Source: Sulfidibacter corallicola
GTDB taxonomy: Bacteria; Acidobacteriota; Holophagae; Acanthopleuribacterales; Acanthopleuribacteraceae
Assembly: GCF_017498545.1 (NCBI RefSeq)
Contig: NZ_CP071793.1
Span: 3,286,001 to 3,350,000 of the forward strand
Length of the DNA: 64,000 nt
Reading direction: 5' to 3'
Of the stretch, positions 52,652 through 61,817 are shown piece after piece (the first letter of the stretch is position 1; every line of letters starts with the position of its first letter). Below the pieces are notes generated by a model. It was not told the DNA's origin and ran no database searches. It saw nothing but the letters and a program-made list of their open reading frames with translations. The position numbers and the translations under genes are program-made.

Positions 52652-54607
52652 ATGATCAAAAAATGGTTGAGCCGGCTATTGGTGCTGCTGATGATTGGAA
52701 CCGGGACCTTTTTCGCCTGGATCTCGACCCGCACCCAAACCGTGCCCATCGAGAAATCGAGCCCTGCCAAACCCAACGGAACCCAGGGTTTACACGGCAA
52801 GGACGTGGTCCACAAGGCCTACGACTCCGAGGGCCGCCTGATTCAGTCGGGCACCTCGCGCGAGGTCACCCTGGTGGGCGAGAAGAACCTGGAACTGCAA
52901 GGCGGCCTGGAACTCCACTTCGAGCGCAACAACCGCCGCTACACGATCAAGGCCGACAGCTACAGCAACCTGGAGAACGGCGGCCAAATCCTGCGGGCCG
53001 ATTCGAACGACAAGGTGCTGATCCGCGAGGACGGCGGCTTGGAAATCGAGACGCCGGGGCCGATCACGGTGGACGCGGAAGGCGTCTACCGCACCGAATC
53101 GTCGGCCGAGTTCCGCATGGGCAATTCCAGCGGCGAATGCGTGGGCCTGGCGTACAAGCCCTTCGCCTACGTCACCCTGGAGCGGGAGGCCCTGTTCCAC
53201 ATCGATCGCGACAGCGAGGTCCATCTTTCGCTTGCGGCCAATCGTCTCCACCTGGACACGGCCCAGGCCCGGGGCACCCTGGATCAGGGTCGCCTGACCA
53301 GCTACAGCACCGGAGGACAGAGTTCCACCCTGTCTTCCGAGACCATCGAGTTCCTGTTCAACGGCGGCACGCGCAACGTGCCCTTCCGCCTGGAACGCGC
53401 CGAGGTCCGCGGCAACCCGGCCCGCTTTTCCTGGAATCACGGCGTCTTGACGTCACCGCGCCTGGACGCCCAATTCGACGCGGGCGGCAAACAGGTGCGC
53501 GACATCCGCACCGGCGCCCAGGCCCATTTCACGGCCAAGACCGAGGACGACTACCTACTGGAGGCCGACACCGGCGCGCTGCACCTGACGGTCATCGACA
53601 GCATGCCGGGCAAGCTCCAAAGCCAGGCCGCCATCAAGGTGCAGGCCCGCAAGGAGAATGCGCCCAACTTGATCCTGCGGGGCGAGTCGGGCATCGAGAC
53701 CCTGTTCGAAAACGGCGTGGCGGTCAGCACCTTCATCCACGGCAAACCCCACTTCCGCTACGGTAACCAGACCGGCAAGGCGGGCGACCTGCGGGTCTCC
53801 CACCGCGAGCACAACATCATTTTCAGCCAGGGCAGCGAGCTGATCGATGCCGACGAGGAAGTGCGCATCTACGGCGACGAAATCCTGTTGACCAATTGGG
53901 ACCAGGAGGACAAGGAGATCTTCGCCTTCCGCTTCGTCGAAATCGTCCACCGCACCGACGACCCCGAACCCACCCGCAGTTGGGGCGACGAACTGCGCCT
54001 GGCCCTGCCGGGCCACCACTTCAAGCTGCGCGGCGCCCCCGCCAAACTGCAACACGCCCAACACACCATCACCGCGGCCGAGATCGACATTCGCCAGATC
54101 GACGAGGATCTCTACGAAGTCCGCACCGACGACCGGGTCAGCCTGAACATGCAGACCGAACAGGGCCTGTTCCAACTGGACGCCAAGACCATGAACTTCT
54201 CGCAGGCCACCAGCGTGCTCCACTTCCAGAACGTGGAAAAAGCGGTCATGCCGCCACACGGCGAACTGTCGTGCGATTTCCTCGAAGTGGGCCTGGTGGA
54301 AGAGGGCGAAAAGCGCTTCGTGGACTACCTCAAGGCGCGCCAGGACGTGATTTTCAAGGGCTCCTACCAGCAGGACGAAACCGCCCAGCCGGTGAGTGGC
54401 CGCGCCGACGAATTGATCTACAGCAGGGTCGACCAAACCATCCAATTCCTTGGAAACAATCGAGATGTTGTTTTCAATCACCCCTCGGGCGAATTCAAGG
54501 GCCCGGAATTGACCTATTACCCGAACGATGGTACGATGCGTGCCGGTTCCGGGATGACGACGATCAATTCCAACAGCTTGGATAACAGCCTCTTAAAGGA
54601 TAACTAG
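52652..54607 (+). CDS. LptC/LptA-like LPS transport protein (OstA-type repeats)
   Basis: A 651-residue envelope protein. One N-terminal membrane helix (LLVLLMIGTGTFFAWIS) anchors a long beta-rich chain with the alternating pattern of OstA/LptC beta-jellyroll proteins, for example LELHFERNNRRYTIKADSY, ITVDAEGVYRTESSAEF and GDEILLTNWDQEDKEIFAF, and near the end RADELIYSRVDQTIQFLGN, typical of LptA. E. coli LptC (about 190) and LptA (about 185) together are shorter, so this single protein may replace both, as a bridge from inner membrane towards the outer membrane. ATG 52652 has AGGAAAA upstream. lptB follows after 250 bases, which supports the assignment. Confidence 0.75.
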   Translation: MIKKWLSRLLVLLMIGTGTFFAWISTRTQTVPIEKSSPAKPNGTQGLHGKDVVHKAYDSEGRLIQSGTSREVTLVGEKNLELQGGLELHFERNNRRYTIKADSYSNLENGGQILRADSNDKVLIREDGGLEIETPGPITVDAEGVYRTESSAEFRMGNSSGECVGLAYKPFAYVTLEREALFHIDRDSEVHLSLAANRLHLDTAQARGTLDQGRLTSYSTGGQSSTLSSETIEFLFNGGTRNVPFRLERAEVRGNPARFSWNHGVLTSPRLDAQFDAGGKQVRDIRTGAQAHFTAKTEDDYLLEADTGALHLTVIDSMPGKLQSQAAIKVQARKENAPNLILRGESGIETLFENGVAVSTFIHGKPHFRYGNQTGKAGDLRVSHREHNIIFSQGSELIDADEEVRIYGDEILLTNWDQEDKEIFAFRFVEIVHRTDDPEPTRSWGDELRLALPGHHFKLRGAPAKLQHAQHTITAAEIDIRQIDEDLYEVRTDDRVSLNMQTEQGLFQLDAKTMNFSQATSVLHFQNVEKAVMPPHGELSCDFLEVGLVEEGEKRFVDYLKARQDVIFKGSYQQDETAQPVSGRADELIYSRVDQTIQFLGNNRDVVFNHPSGEFKGPELTYYPNDGTMRAGSGMTTINSNSLDNSLLKDN

Positions 54608-54857
54608 TGATCATTCCAAATCGCCCGGTTCCACGAATGATTCGCCCTACTCGATCGGTCGCCGAGCACCGAGCGGTACCCGGTGTCAGGTATCAAGAGT
54701 CAGGGAATTGGCTATGAGTCATCGCATGACCGATGCCTGACTGCTGAGACCTGAAACCGTGCCCGTCCGATTCCAAGATCCGGGGCGCGCCCACGCGGCG
54801 CCGAGCTTGGATGGACGCCAACTCATTCACTCACGAGGACCCTTTTAGAATCACCGT

Positions 54858-55598
54858 ATGGCAGAACATTCGACCGTTACCTTAGAAGCAAATCACTTAT
54901 CCAAGTCATACAAAGGGCGCCAGGTTGTCCGCGACATCAGTTTGAAGGTCGCGGCGGGCGAGGTAGTCGGGCTGTTGGGACCCAACGGAGCCGGTAAAAC
55001 GACTACTTTTTACATGATCGTGGGCCTGATCAAGCCGGATTCCGGCAACATCGTGCTCAATGGCCGCGACCTGACCGACAGTCCCATGTACCAGCGCGCC
55101 CGCAAGGGCGTATCCTACCTGCCCCAGGAAGCGAGTATTTTCCGGCGAATGACCGTCGAGGAGAACCTGCTGGCGACCTTGGAGTTGCTGGACCTCAGCT
55201 CGCAGGAACGGCTGGAACGCATGGAGCAATTACTCGTGGATTTCAACGTCGAACACATCCGCCGGGGCATGGGTTTTTCGTTGAGTGGCGGGGAACGACG
55301 CCGGGTGGAGATCGCCCGTGCACTGACCAACCAACCCTCCTTCATCCTCCTGGACGAACCTTTTGCGGGGATTGACCCCAAAGCGGTGGGGGATATACAA
55401 TTGATCATTGAAAAATTACAGTCCAGGAACATCGGTGTCCTGATCACCGATCACAACGTGCGCGAGACCCTGAAGATCACCCAACGTGCCTATATCCTGA
55501 GCGACGGTGTCATTTTGAAGGAGGGCTCCCCGGAAATGCTGGCTCGTGACGAGCTGGTCCGCAAGACTTATCTCGGTGATCAATTTAAGCTCGATTAA
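54858..55598 (+). CDS. lptB: LPS export ABC transporter ATPase
   Basis: Cytoplasmic ATPase that powers LPS extraction with LptFG. The 246-residue product has Walker [10 protein letters not shown] (41-49), the Q-loop in LPQEASIF, the signature [15 protein letters not shown], Walker [14 protein letters not shown], and the switch histidine in [10 protein letters not shown]. The sequence [18 protein letters not shown] is characteristic of LptB. It lies 15 bases before rpoN. lptF and lptG are not in the window. The adjacent order LptC/A-lptB-rpoN-hpf is the common proteobacterial arrangement. Confidence 0.97.
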   Translation: MAEHSTVTLEANHLSKSYKGRQVVRDISLKVAAGEVVGLLGPNGAGKTTTFYMIVGLIKPDSGNIVLNGRDLTDSPMYQRARKGVSYLPQEASIFRRMTVEENLLATLELLDLSSQERLERMEQLLVDFNVEHIRRGMGFSLSGGERRRVEIARALTNQPSFILLDEPFAGIDPKAVGDIQLIIEKLQSRNIGVLITDHNVRETLKITQRAYILSDGVILKEGSPEMLARDELVRKTYLGDQFKLD

Positions 55599-55613
55599 TA
55601 CTCGGGAGCAGTA

Positions 55614-57044
55614 ATGGCACTCGAACAAAGGTTATCCTTAAAGCTATCTCAAAAGCTCGTCATGACGCAGAGCTTGCAACAGGCCATCAAGCTGTTGCAG
55701 ATGTCGCGCCTGGAACTGACGGACACCATCCAGAACGAATTGCTGGAGAACCCGGTCCTCGAGGATCAACGCGAGCTGCCGGACGAGGAATTCGCCAACA
55801 ACACCGAAGCCGAAAAGCCCGATACCGAAACCGGCATGGACAACAAGCTGGACAACATCGACATGGATGCCTACTTCCAGGAGTATCTCAACGATCACCA
55901 GCCCAAGAACCGCGACCGGGAGTTCCGCGACCCCAGCGACTATCCCTCCTTCGAGAACATGGTCACCAAGCGCGAGACGCTGCAGGAATATTTGGAGCAC
56001 CAGCTCGGCCTGCTGCCGATTCACGATCGCGCCTTCGAGATCGGCACCGAAATCATCGGCAACATCAACGACGCGGGTCGCCTGACGGCCGAACTGGAAG
56101 AGATCGGCGAGGCCGGCGGCTGGAAGCTGGAAGAGGTGACCGAAGTCTGGCTGATCATCCGCGAGTTCGATCCCCTGGGGGTCGGCGCCCGCAACCTGCG
56201 CGAGTGTCTCGAGATCCAGATCGCCTATTCGGAATGGGCCGGCACCGATGTGGAAACCATGCTGCTGGAACACTTCGACCTGATCTACAAGCAGAAGTAC
56301 AAAGAGCTGATGCAGTTGCTCAACGTGGACAAGGAGCAGCTCAAGGAATACCTGGAAGCCATCAAGCAGTTCGACCCCGAACCGGGACGCGCCTTCGCTC
56401 CCCTGCCGCCGCAGTACATCCAGCCCGACGTCTACATCCTGAAGGTCGACGACGAATACGTGATCCAACTCAACGACGAGGGGACGCCGCGTCTACGGGT
56501 ATCGGCGCAGTATCCCAAGATCCTGGAGCAGGCGCGCAATTCGGACAAGGCCGCCAGCGACTACATCAAAGACAAATTCAAATCGGCGATGTGGCTGATC
56601 AAGAGTCTCGATCAGCGCAACCGAACCATCTACAAGGTAGCCGAATCCCTGGTCCGCCATCAGCGCGATTTCTTCGATCGCGGCGTGGAATACATGAAGC
56701 CGCTCGTCCTGCGCGAAGTGGCCGACGATATCGGCATGCACGAATCTACGGTTTCGCGGGTGGTGAACAACAAGTACGTTCACACCCCGCGCGGTGTGTT
56801 CGAACTGAAGTACTTCTTCCGTTCGGGCCTCGCCTCGGCGAATGGCGAGGACGTCTCGTCGCTTGCGGTCAAGGAGAAGATCCGCAAGTTGTGCAACGAG
56901 GAGTCACCCGCAAAACCCTATAGCGATGCGACGATCGTGAAGATCCTCACCCGTGAGGGCATTCAGATCGCGCGGCGCACGGTTGCCAAGTACCGCGAGG
57001 AGCTTGGCATTCCTTCGTCATCCAAACGCAGGAAAAAGATTTAA
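55614..57044 (+). CDS. rpoN: RNA polymerase sigma-54 factor
   Basis: Directs RNA polymerase to -24/-12 promoters that need an AAA+ activator. The 476-residue product has the N-terminal activator-interacting region MALEQRLSLKLSQKLVMTQSL with the Gln/Leu-rich QQAIKLLQMSRLEL, an acidic linker, the core-binding domain, and the C-terminal DNA-binding part with HESTVSRVVNNKYVHTPRG and the RpoN box ARRTVAKYREELGIP. GGGAG precedes ATG 55614. No bacterial enhancer-binding protein gene is present in the window. Confidence 0.98.
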   Translation: MALEQRLSLKLSQKLVMTQSLQQAIKLLQMSRLELTDTIQNELLENPVLEDQRELPDEEFANNTEAEKPDTETGMDNKLDNIDMDAYFQEYLNDHQPKNRDREFRDPSDYPSFENMVTKRETLQEYLEHQLGLLPIHDRAFEIGTEIIGNINDAGRLTAELEEIGEAGGWKLEEVTEVWLIIREFDPLGVGARNLRECLEIQIAYSEWAGTDVETMLLEHFDLIYKQKYKELMQLLNVDKEQLKEYLEAIKQFDPEPGRAFAPLPPQYIQPDVYILKVDDEYVIQLNDEGTPRLRVSAQYPKILEQARNSDKAASDYIKDKFKSAMWLIKSLDQRNRTIYKVAESLVRHQRDFFDRGVEYMKPLVLREVADDIGMHESTVSRVVNNKYVHTPRGVFELKYFFRSGLASANGEDVSSLAVKEKIRKLCNEESPAKPYSDATIVKILTREGIQIARRTVAKYREELGIPSSSKRRKKI

Positions 57045-57060
57045 ATGACACGGAGGAACT

Positions 57061-57612
57061 ATGAGAATTGATTTTAGCGGACGCGGTGTAGACATTACGG
57101 ATCGGGTACGGAGCTTCACGATCGGTAAACTGGATCGTTTGACAAAACACCTCGATGACATTCAGGACGTGACCGTCGTCCTCTCCGTGGAGAAATACCG
57201 ACACAAGGCAGAGATCAAGTTCCTGTCGCGCAAGCGCACGTTTGTCTGTGCCGAAGAAACCAACGACATGTTCGGTTCGATCGACCGAGTGGTCGACAAA
57301 TTGGAAGCCCAGGCCAAGAAAGCCAAAGAGAAACTCAACGGCAAAAAGCGCAACACCCATGAATCGATCCGGCACCACGTGATCAGCTCGCCCTTACAGG
57401 AGCGGGCCACGGATGTCTTGGCCGACCGCGAATTGAAAATCATTCGCACCGACAATTCGGTGGTGAAACCCATGAGCCTGGAAGAGGCCGTCGACGAATT
57501 GACAAACTTCGACCAGGAATTCATCATCTTCCGCAATCATGAATCCGACGACTACAACGTCGTCTATCGTCGCAAGGACGGGCACATCGGCTACATCGAG
57601 CCCGGTGCTTGA
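57061..57612 (+). CDS. hpf: Ribosome hibernation promoting factor, long form
   Basis: Binds the 30S subunit and drives 100S dimer formation under starvation. The 183-residue product has the N-terminal S30AE domain (about 1-100: FSGRGVDITDRVRSFTIGKLDRL, then SVEKYRHKAEIKF) and the C-terminal dimerisation domain (about 125-180: VVKPMSLEEAVDELTNFDQEFIIFRNHESDDYNVVYRRKDGHIGYIEPG), which marks the long form that makes 100S ribosomes without RMF. GGAGG precedes ATG 57061, 16 bases after rpoN. Confidence 0.97.
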   Translation: MRIDFSGRGVDITDRVRSFTIGKLDRLTKHLDDIQDVTVVLSVEKYRHKAEIKFLSRKRTFVCAEETNDMFGSIDRVVDKLEAQAKKAKEKLNGKKRNTHESIRHHVISSPLQERATDVLADRELKIIRTDNSVVKPMSLEEAVDELTNFDQEFIIFRNHESDDYNVVYRRKDGHIGYIEPGA

Positions 57613-57630
57613 ATCCTTGCCCCCGGGACC

Positions 57631-58641
57631 GTGAGCACACGAGACGACCGCGAAGACGATTATTGGCAGGTTTTGTCCCACTCCATCCTGGAACGTGGCA
57701 AACAATGTCGTCGACATCTCACCGTGCGCGCCCTGCTGGAGGCCGAAGATCATCTGGATCTGGTCCACTTCGAGCAGGTGGGTGACCTGGCACGCGAGAT
57801 CAGGGTCCCTCTGATTCAACGGCTCGGGTTGGCTCTGGCCGGCTATTGCGACGATCTCGAGCCCGGCAGCCTGGCGCTGCTGGGCAACTCCGAGGCCGCG
57901 TTCCTGGCGGATCACGGTCACACCATGGCGCCCGATCGGTTGGCCGCCCTCCTGGCATGTCAGCCGGCCGGGCTCCTTCTGAGTCGCGGCATTCGCCCGC
58001 CTTCCTGGTTTACCGCGGCCTTCGCCCAGGCCTCCATTCCCGTGCTCCAATCCCAGCTCGGTGATCGCGACCTGATCGTCAAGTTGGGTCGCATTCTCGT
58101 GGAAGCGCTGGCGCCCTGCATCTCGTTTCACGGCAACCTGCTCGTCATCAGCGGACTCGGGGTCCTGATCCTCGGCAAGAGCGGTATCGGCAAGAGTGAC
58201 GACGCCCTCGACCTCATCAAGAAGGGTCATCAATTGGTGGCCGACGACGTGGTTCAGGTCTTCCTCAACCCCGAAGGCCGTCTCTGCGGGCGTGCCGACG
58301 AGCTGACCCGCGACCATATGGACGTGCGCGGCCTCGGCATCGTGAACATCGTGGAGCTGTTCGGCATCGGCAGCGTCCTGGACCAACATCCCATCGACCT
58401 GGTACTGTATCTGGAGACCTGGGACTCCAAGAAGAATTACGACTGCTTCCAAGCGAACGAAAACCTGGCGATTCTGGGTGTGGACCGGCCCGTCCTGCGG
58501 TTACCCGTGGCACCCGGTCGAAACCTGGAAAATCTCATCGAAATTGCAGTCAAACACTATCTCCTGAAAATCAAGGGGTATAATGCCGAGAAGGCAATCG
58601 CGGCGCGGCTGGATCAGTTATTGAATCGTGACAACGGCTAG
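57631..58641 (+). CDS. hprK: HPr kinase/phosphorylase
   Basis: Phosphorylates and dephosphorylates HPr (PtsH) on its regulatory serine. The 336-residue product starts at GTG 57631, 18 bases after hpf. The N-terminal domain (about 10-140) is followed by the catalytic domain with H167 in CISFHGNLL, the P-loop GKSGIGKSDDAL (182-193), RGHxLVADD-like KKGHQLVADDVV, and the family signature RGLGIVNIVELFG near residue 225. The P-loop reads GKSG where most members read GDSG. In this position proteobacteria usually have ptsN and rapZ; here hprK follows hpf directly. The HPr gene is not in the window. Confidence 0.96.
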   Translation: MSTRDDREDDYWQVLSHSILERGKQCRRHLTVRALLEAEDHLDLVHFEQVGDLAREIRVPLIQRLGLALAGYCDDLEPGSLALLGNSEAAFLADHGHTMAPDRLAALLACQPAGLLLSRGIRPPSWFTAAFAQASIPVLQSQLGDRDLIVKLGRILVEALAPCISFHGNLLVISGLGVLILGKSGIGKSDDALDLIKKGHQLVADDVVQVFLNPEGRLCGRADELTRDHMDVRGLGIVNIVELFGIGSVLDQHPIDLVLYLETWDSKKNYDCFQANENLAILGVDRPVLRLPVAPGRNLENLIEIAVKHYLLKIKGYNAEKAIAARLDQLLNRDNG

Positions 58642-58798
58642 CCCTAATCGTCGGAAAGCGCGGCCCTCGAGTGGCAGACCGGCGATTCCGGAACCCAAAA
58701 GGTTTCCCTTCGACCCCTCCCTGAGCCTGGAACCCCCTGGTTCCCTTTGACGCCCAGCCTTGGCGGTCAAGGTCCGGTCTACTCGCGGCGGTGACGGA

Positions 58799-61606
58799 AT
58801 GACGGCGACATCAAAGAACCTCACGGGCTCCCGAATCGGGCGCTTCAAAGTGGAAGAACTGCTCGCCAAGGGCGGCATGGGCGAGGTGTACCGAGGCACG
58901 GACAACTTGCTGGGCCGTCAGGTGGCGCTCAAGACGGTCAATATCCAACAGCGCATGAGCCATCTCGCCAAAACGCGCTTCTTCCGAGAGGCCCAGATCC
59001 TGTCGCGCCTCTCCCACCCCAACATCTGCGGCATCTACGACCTCATCGAGCGCGACGATTACGACCTGCTGGTGCTCGAATTCATTCGGGGCAAGACCCT
59101 GCGCCACACCCTCAAGGAGAACCCGCGCGACCTCGACCTGTTGCACGTGGCGGAAATCATCGGCCTGGTGTTGGAGGTGGCGCACCGCGCTCAAATCGTG
59201 CACCGCGACCTCAAACCCGACAACGTCATGATCGCCGACGACGGCACGGTCAAGGTGCTGGACTTCGGCCTGGCGCGCCCCTCGGACCTGACGACCACCG
59301 TGCCCGAGCACATCGAGGCGGAGACACCGAGCGCCTCGCTGCAGCCGGCCGACGACAGTGTGGGTCGCAGCGACCCCAGCCTTTCCGAACGCACGCCCGG
59401 CGGCAGTTACGGCAGCAATTTCGCCTCGGAACGAACGACGCATGGCAGCGTGGTCGGTACGCCGCGTTACATGAGCCCCGAGCAGGCCCGCGGCGAAGAC
59501 GCCACCTCCGCCAGCGACATCTACTCGTTCGGCATCATCATTCAGGAAATGCTGACCGGGGAATCCGCCTACAAACGGCACCTGCCCTACCAGGCGCTGC
59601 TGGTCAAGGTCGGCAAGGGCGAACGGCGCCCCATCAACGCGATCGTCCAGGGCCAGGATCCCGAACTGATCCGCCTCGTCGACGACCTGACCCGGCTGGA
59701 TCCCGAAGCGCGCATCAACGCCCCCGAGGCGGTCCGTCGCATTCGCCGCATTCGCAACAAACCGGTGCGCCGGCGACAGCGCCGGCTGGGCCTGCTGGCC
59801 GCGCTGGTGTTTTCGGTCTCGTTGATTTCGGCCGGCCTGTTCGGCGTTTGGATGAACAAACCGCGCGGCATCATCGACGAGGGCGACAAACTGCAGGCGG
59901 CCTTCCTGCCGATGATCGACCAGACCGGCGACGCCGGCAGCGGTTGGATCGCCACCGGCCTGACCCAAATGGTGGCGCGCGGCTTGGGCGACATCGAAGG
60001 CCTGGACATGGTGGACGTGGGCAACGTCGCCCAGGTCACCCACCCCTTGAATCTGGCCTTCGATCACCCGATCAGCGGTGCCCAGCTCGGCCAGATCGCG
60101 GAAACCCTCGGCTCGGACCTGGTCATCCAAACCATGGTCGCAAAGGATCCGGAAACGGGCGGGTATCGGCTTGCCTACCGGTTGTACCGCGATTCGGTGG
60201 AACTGAAACCCGGCGAAGTGATGGGCGAAAGCCTGCCGAACGTGGCCCGCGATCTGGTGGTGCAACTGTCGCGACGCCTGAACCCCCACGCCCAGGTGGC
60301 CGATCTGTCGACGGTCTTTTCCGAAGATCCGTACGCCATGCTGATCTGGGCCATGGGCTACCACCAACTGGAGCAGGGCTATCCCAAGTCGGCCCTCAAG
60401 TATTTCGAGATTTGCGTGGAGCGCGATCCTTCCTTCATCAAGGCCCAGTACCACCTGGCCGCCAGCTTGGAGCGGCTGGGCAACTCGGAGGAGGCCGAAC
60501 GCCAGTGCCATCGCATTCTGGAGTTGGCCGGCCGGAACGGCGACAAGACCCTGCGCGCCAATTGCTACATACTCCTGGGCGACATCGCCAAATCACACGG
60601 CGACTGGGAAAAGACCCTGGCGCTCTACGAAAAGGCCGGCGAACTCTACCTGGCCAACGAGGACACATCCGGACACGCCCACTATCTCAACCGGCTGGCC
60701 ATCATGTACTGGCGCCGCGACCAATTCGCCGAAGCCGAGCGCACCCTGAACCAGTCGTTGGAGCTGTTCCGGTCCCTCGGCGACCGCGTCGGCGAATTCC
60801 AGGCGATCCAGAATCTCGGCCTGGTGGCCAACGCCAGGGGCGACCGCGAACAGGCCAAGAAGCACTACCACGAGGCCCTGGCCTTCGCCATGTTGATCGA
60901 AGACGACCAGAAACGCGCCGATCTGCTCAACAACCTCGGCACCCTGGCCCTGGCCGAACGCGACCTGACCACCGCGATGCGCCATTTCGAGGAAGCCTTC
61001 TCCGTCTATCGCGAACTGGGCATTCGCCAGAGCGCCTCCTACCTGTTGATCAATCTCAGCATCGTCGCGGAACAGAACTACCGGCTCCAGAAGGCCGAGG
61101 ACCTGGCCCAGCAGGCCCTGACCGAATTCGCCGACTTGAACGACGCCTTCCTGGAGGGACACGCCTACCAGTGCCTGGGCATGGTCGACCTGAAGCGCGG
61201 CAAGCGCACATCGGCCCTGGCCCACTACGACCAATCGGCCGCCATTTTTCGGGACCTCGGATATCCCTCCGGCCACGCTTCCAGCCTGCGGCGAATCAGC
61301 GAGCTCCACCTGGAGATGGGTCACCTGGAAAAGGCCGCCCAGGCCCTGGCCCAGTCGCGCGAGCTGGATTCGAGCCCCCACAAGTCGGCCTACCTCGGGG
61401 CCCTGATCCAATACCGACGCGGCGAAGCCTCCCAAGCGCTCGACGCGCTGGAACGATTGCAGGGCGAATATCCCGAAATTTTCGGCGACGAGGAACAATT
61501 GGTCTTCGCCGTGATCCGCAAGTCGGTGGAAACCGGAAAACCCGAACCACTGCCCACCCGCGCGGAATTGTTCCAAAGGGTCACCAGCGATATCAACCAG
61601 CCCTGA
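58799..61606 (+). CDS. Transmembrane Ser/Thr protein kinase with TPR repeats
   Basis: A 935-residue Hanks-type kinase. The start at ATG 58799 places the kinase domain at about 15-300: LLAKGGMGEVYRG (Gly-rich loop), VALKT with K45, IVHRDLKPDNVM, VLDFGLARP and GTPRYMSPEQARG, with a long Ser-rich insert between the last two. A membrane segment (LGLLAALVFSVSLISAGLFGVWM, about 325-350) separates it from an extracytoplasmic region. That region first has a TolB-N/FlgO-like segment (IATGLTQMVARGLGDIEGLDMVDV) and then about nine TPR-type helical pairs (for example YPKSALKYFEICVERDPSF and EAERTLNQSLELFRSLGDR). Substrates are unknown; the FHA-GGDEF protein at 2 kb is one reader that could respond to such a kinase. 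Confidence 0.93.
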   Translation: MTATSKNLTGSRIGRFKVEELLAKGGMGEVYRGTDNLLGRQVALKTVNIQQRMSHLAKTRFFREAQILSRLSHPNICGIYDLIERDDYDLLVLEFIRGKTLRHTLKENPRDLDLLHVAEIIGLVLEVAHRAQIVHRDLKPDNVMIADDGTVKVLDFGLARPSDLTTTVPEHIEAETPSASLQPADDSVGRSDPSLSERTPGGSYGSNFASERTTHGSVVGTPRYMSPEQARGEDATSASDIYSFGIIIQEMLTGESAYKRHLPYQALLVKVGKGERRPINAIVQGQDPELIRLVDDLTRLDPEARINAPEAVRRIRRIRNKPVRRRQRRLGLLAALVFSVSLISAGLFGVWMNKPRGIIDEGDKLQAAFLPMIDQTGDAGSGWIATGLTQMVARGLGDIEGLDMVDVGNVAQVTHPLNLAFDHPISGAQLGQIAETLGSDLVIQTMVAKDPETGGYRLAYRLYRDSVELKPGEVMGESLPNVARDLVVQLSRRLNPHAQVADLSTVFSEDPYAMLIWAMGYHQLEQGYPKSALKYFEICVERDPSFIKAQYHLAASLERLGNSEEAERQCHRILELAGRNGDKTLRANCYILLGDIAKSHGDWEKTLALYEKAGELYLANEDTSGHAHYLNRLAIMYWRRDQFAEAERTLNQSLELFRSLGDRVGEFQAIQNLGLVANARGDREQAKKHYHEALAFAMLIEDDQKRADLLNNLGTLALAERDLTTAMRHFEEAFSVYRELGIRQSASYLLINLSIVAEQNYRLQKAEDLAQQALTEFADLNDAFLEGHAYQCLGMVDLKRGKRTSALAHYDQSAAIFRDLGYPSGHASSLRRISELHLEMGHLEKAAQALAQSRELDSSPHKSAYLGALIQYRRGEASQALDALERLQGEYPEIFGDEEQLVFAVIRKSVETGKPEPLPTRAELFQRVTSDINQP

Positions 61607-61712
61607 TGCCGGGCGGGCGTCGCCGCGAAAACACGCGAAAACCGGCTCCGCTTCTCGTCACGGACAAGAAATTGAACATTCACAAATTGTTGCGTGTTTC
61701 GAAAAAAATACG

Positions 61713-61735
61713 CCATTGCTAACCCCGAGCAATGG
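61713..61735. other. Hairpin between the kinase and the exported propeller protein
   Basis: CCATTGCT (61713-61720) pairs perfectly with AGCAATGG (61728-61735) over a seven-base loop. On the minus strand a run of seven T follows at 61703-61709, on the plus strand there is none, so as a terminator it would act leftwards, where no minus-strand gene is seen. Confidence 0.4.
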
Positions 61736-61817
61736 AGAGAGAATATCCTGTCCTTCAACCGAATATAAAATCCTTCCGAAGTTTTCCTTCGGCAGACCGC
61801 CATACTCGGGGGTACCC

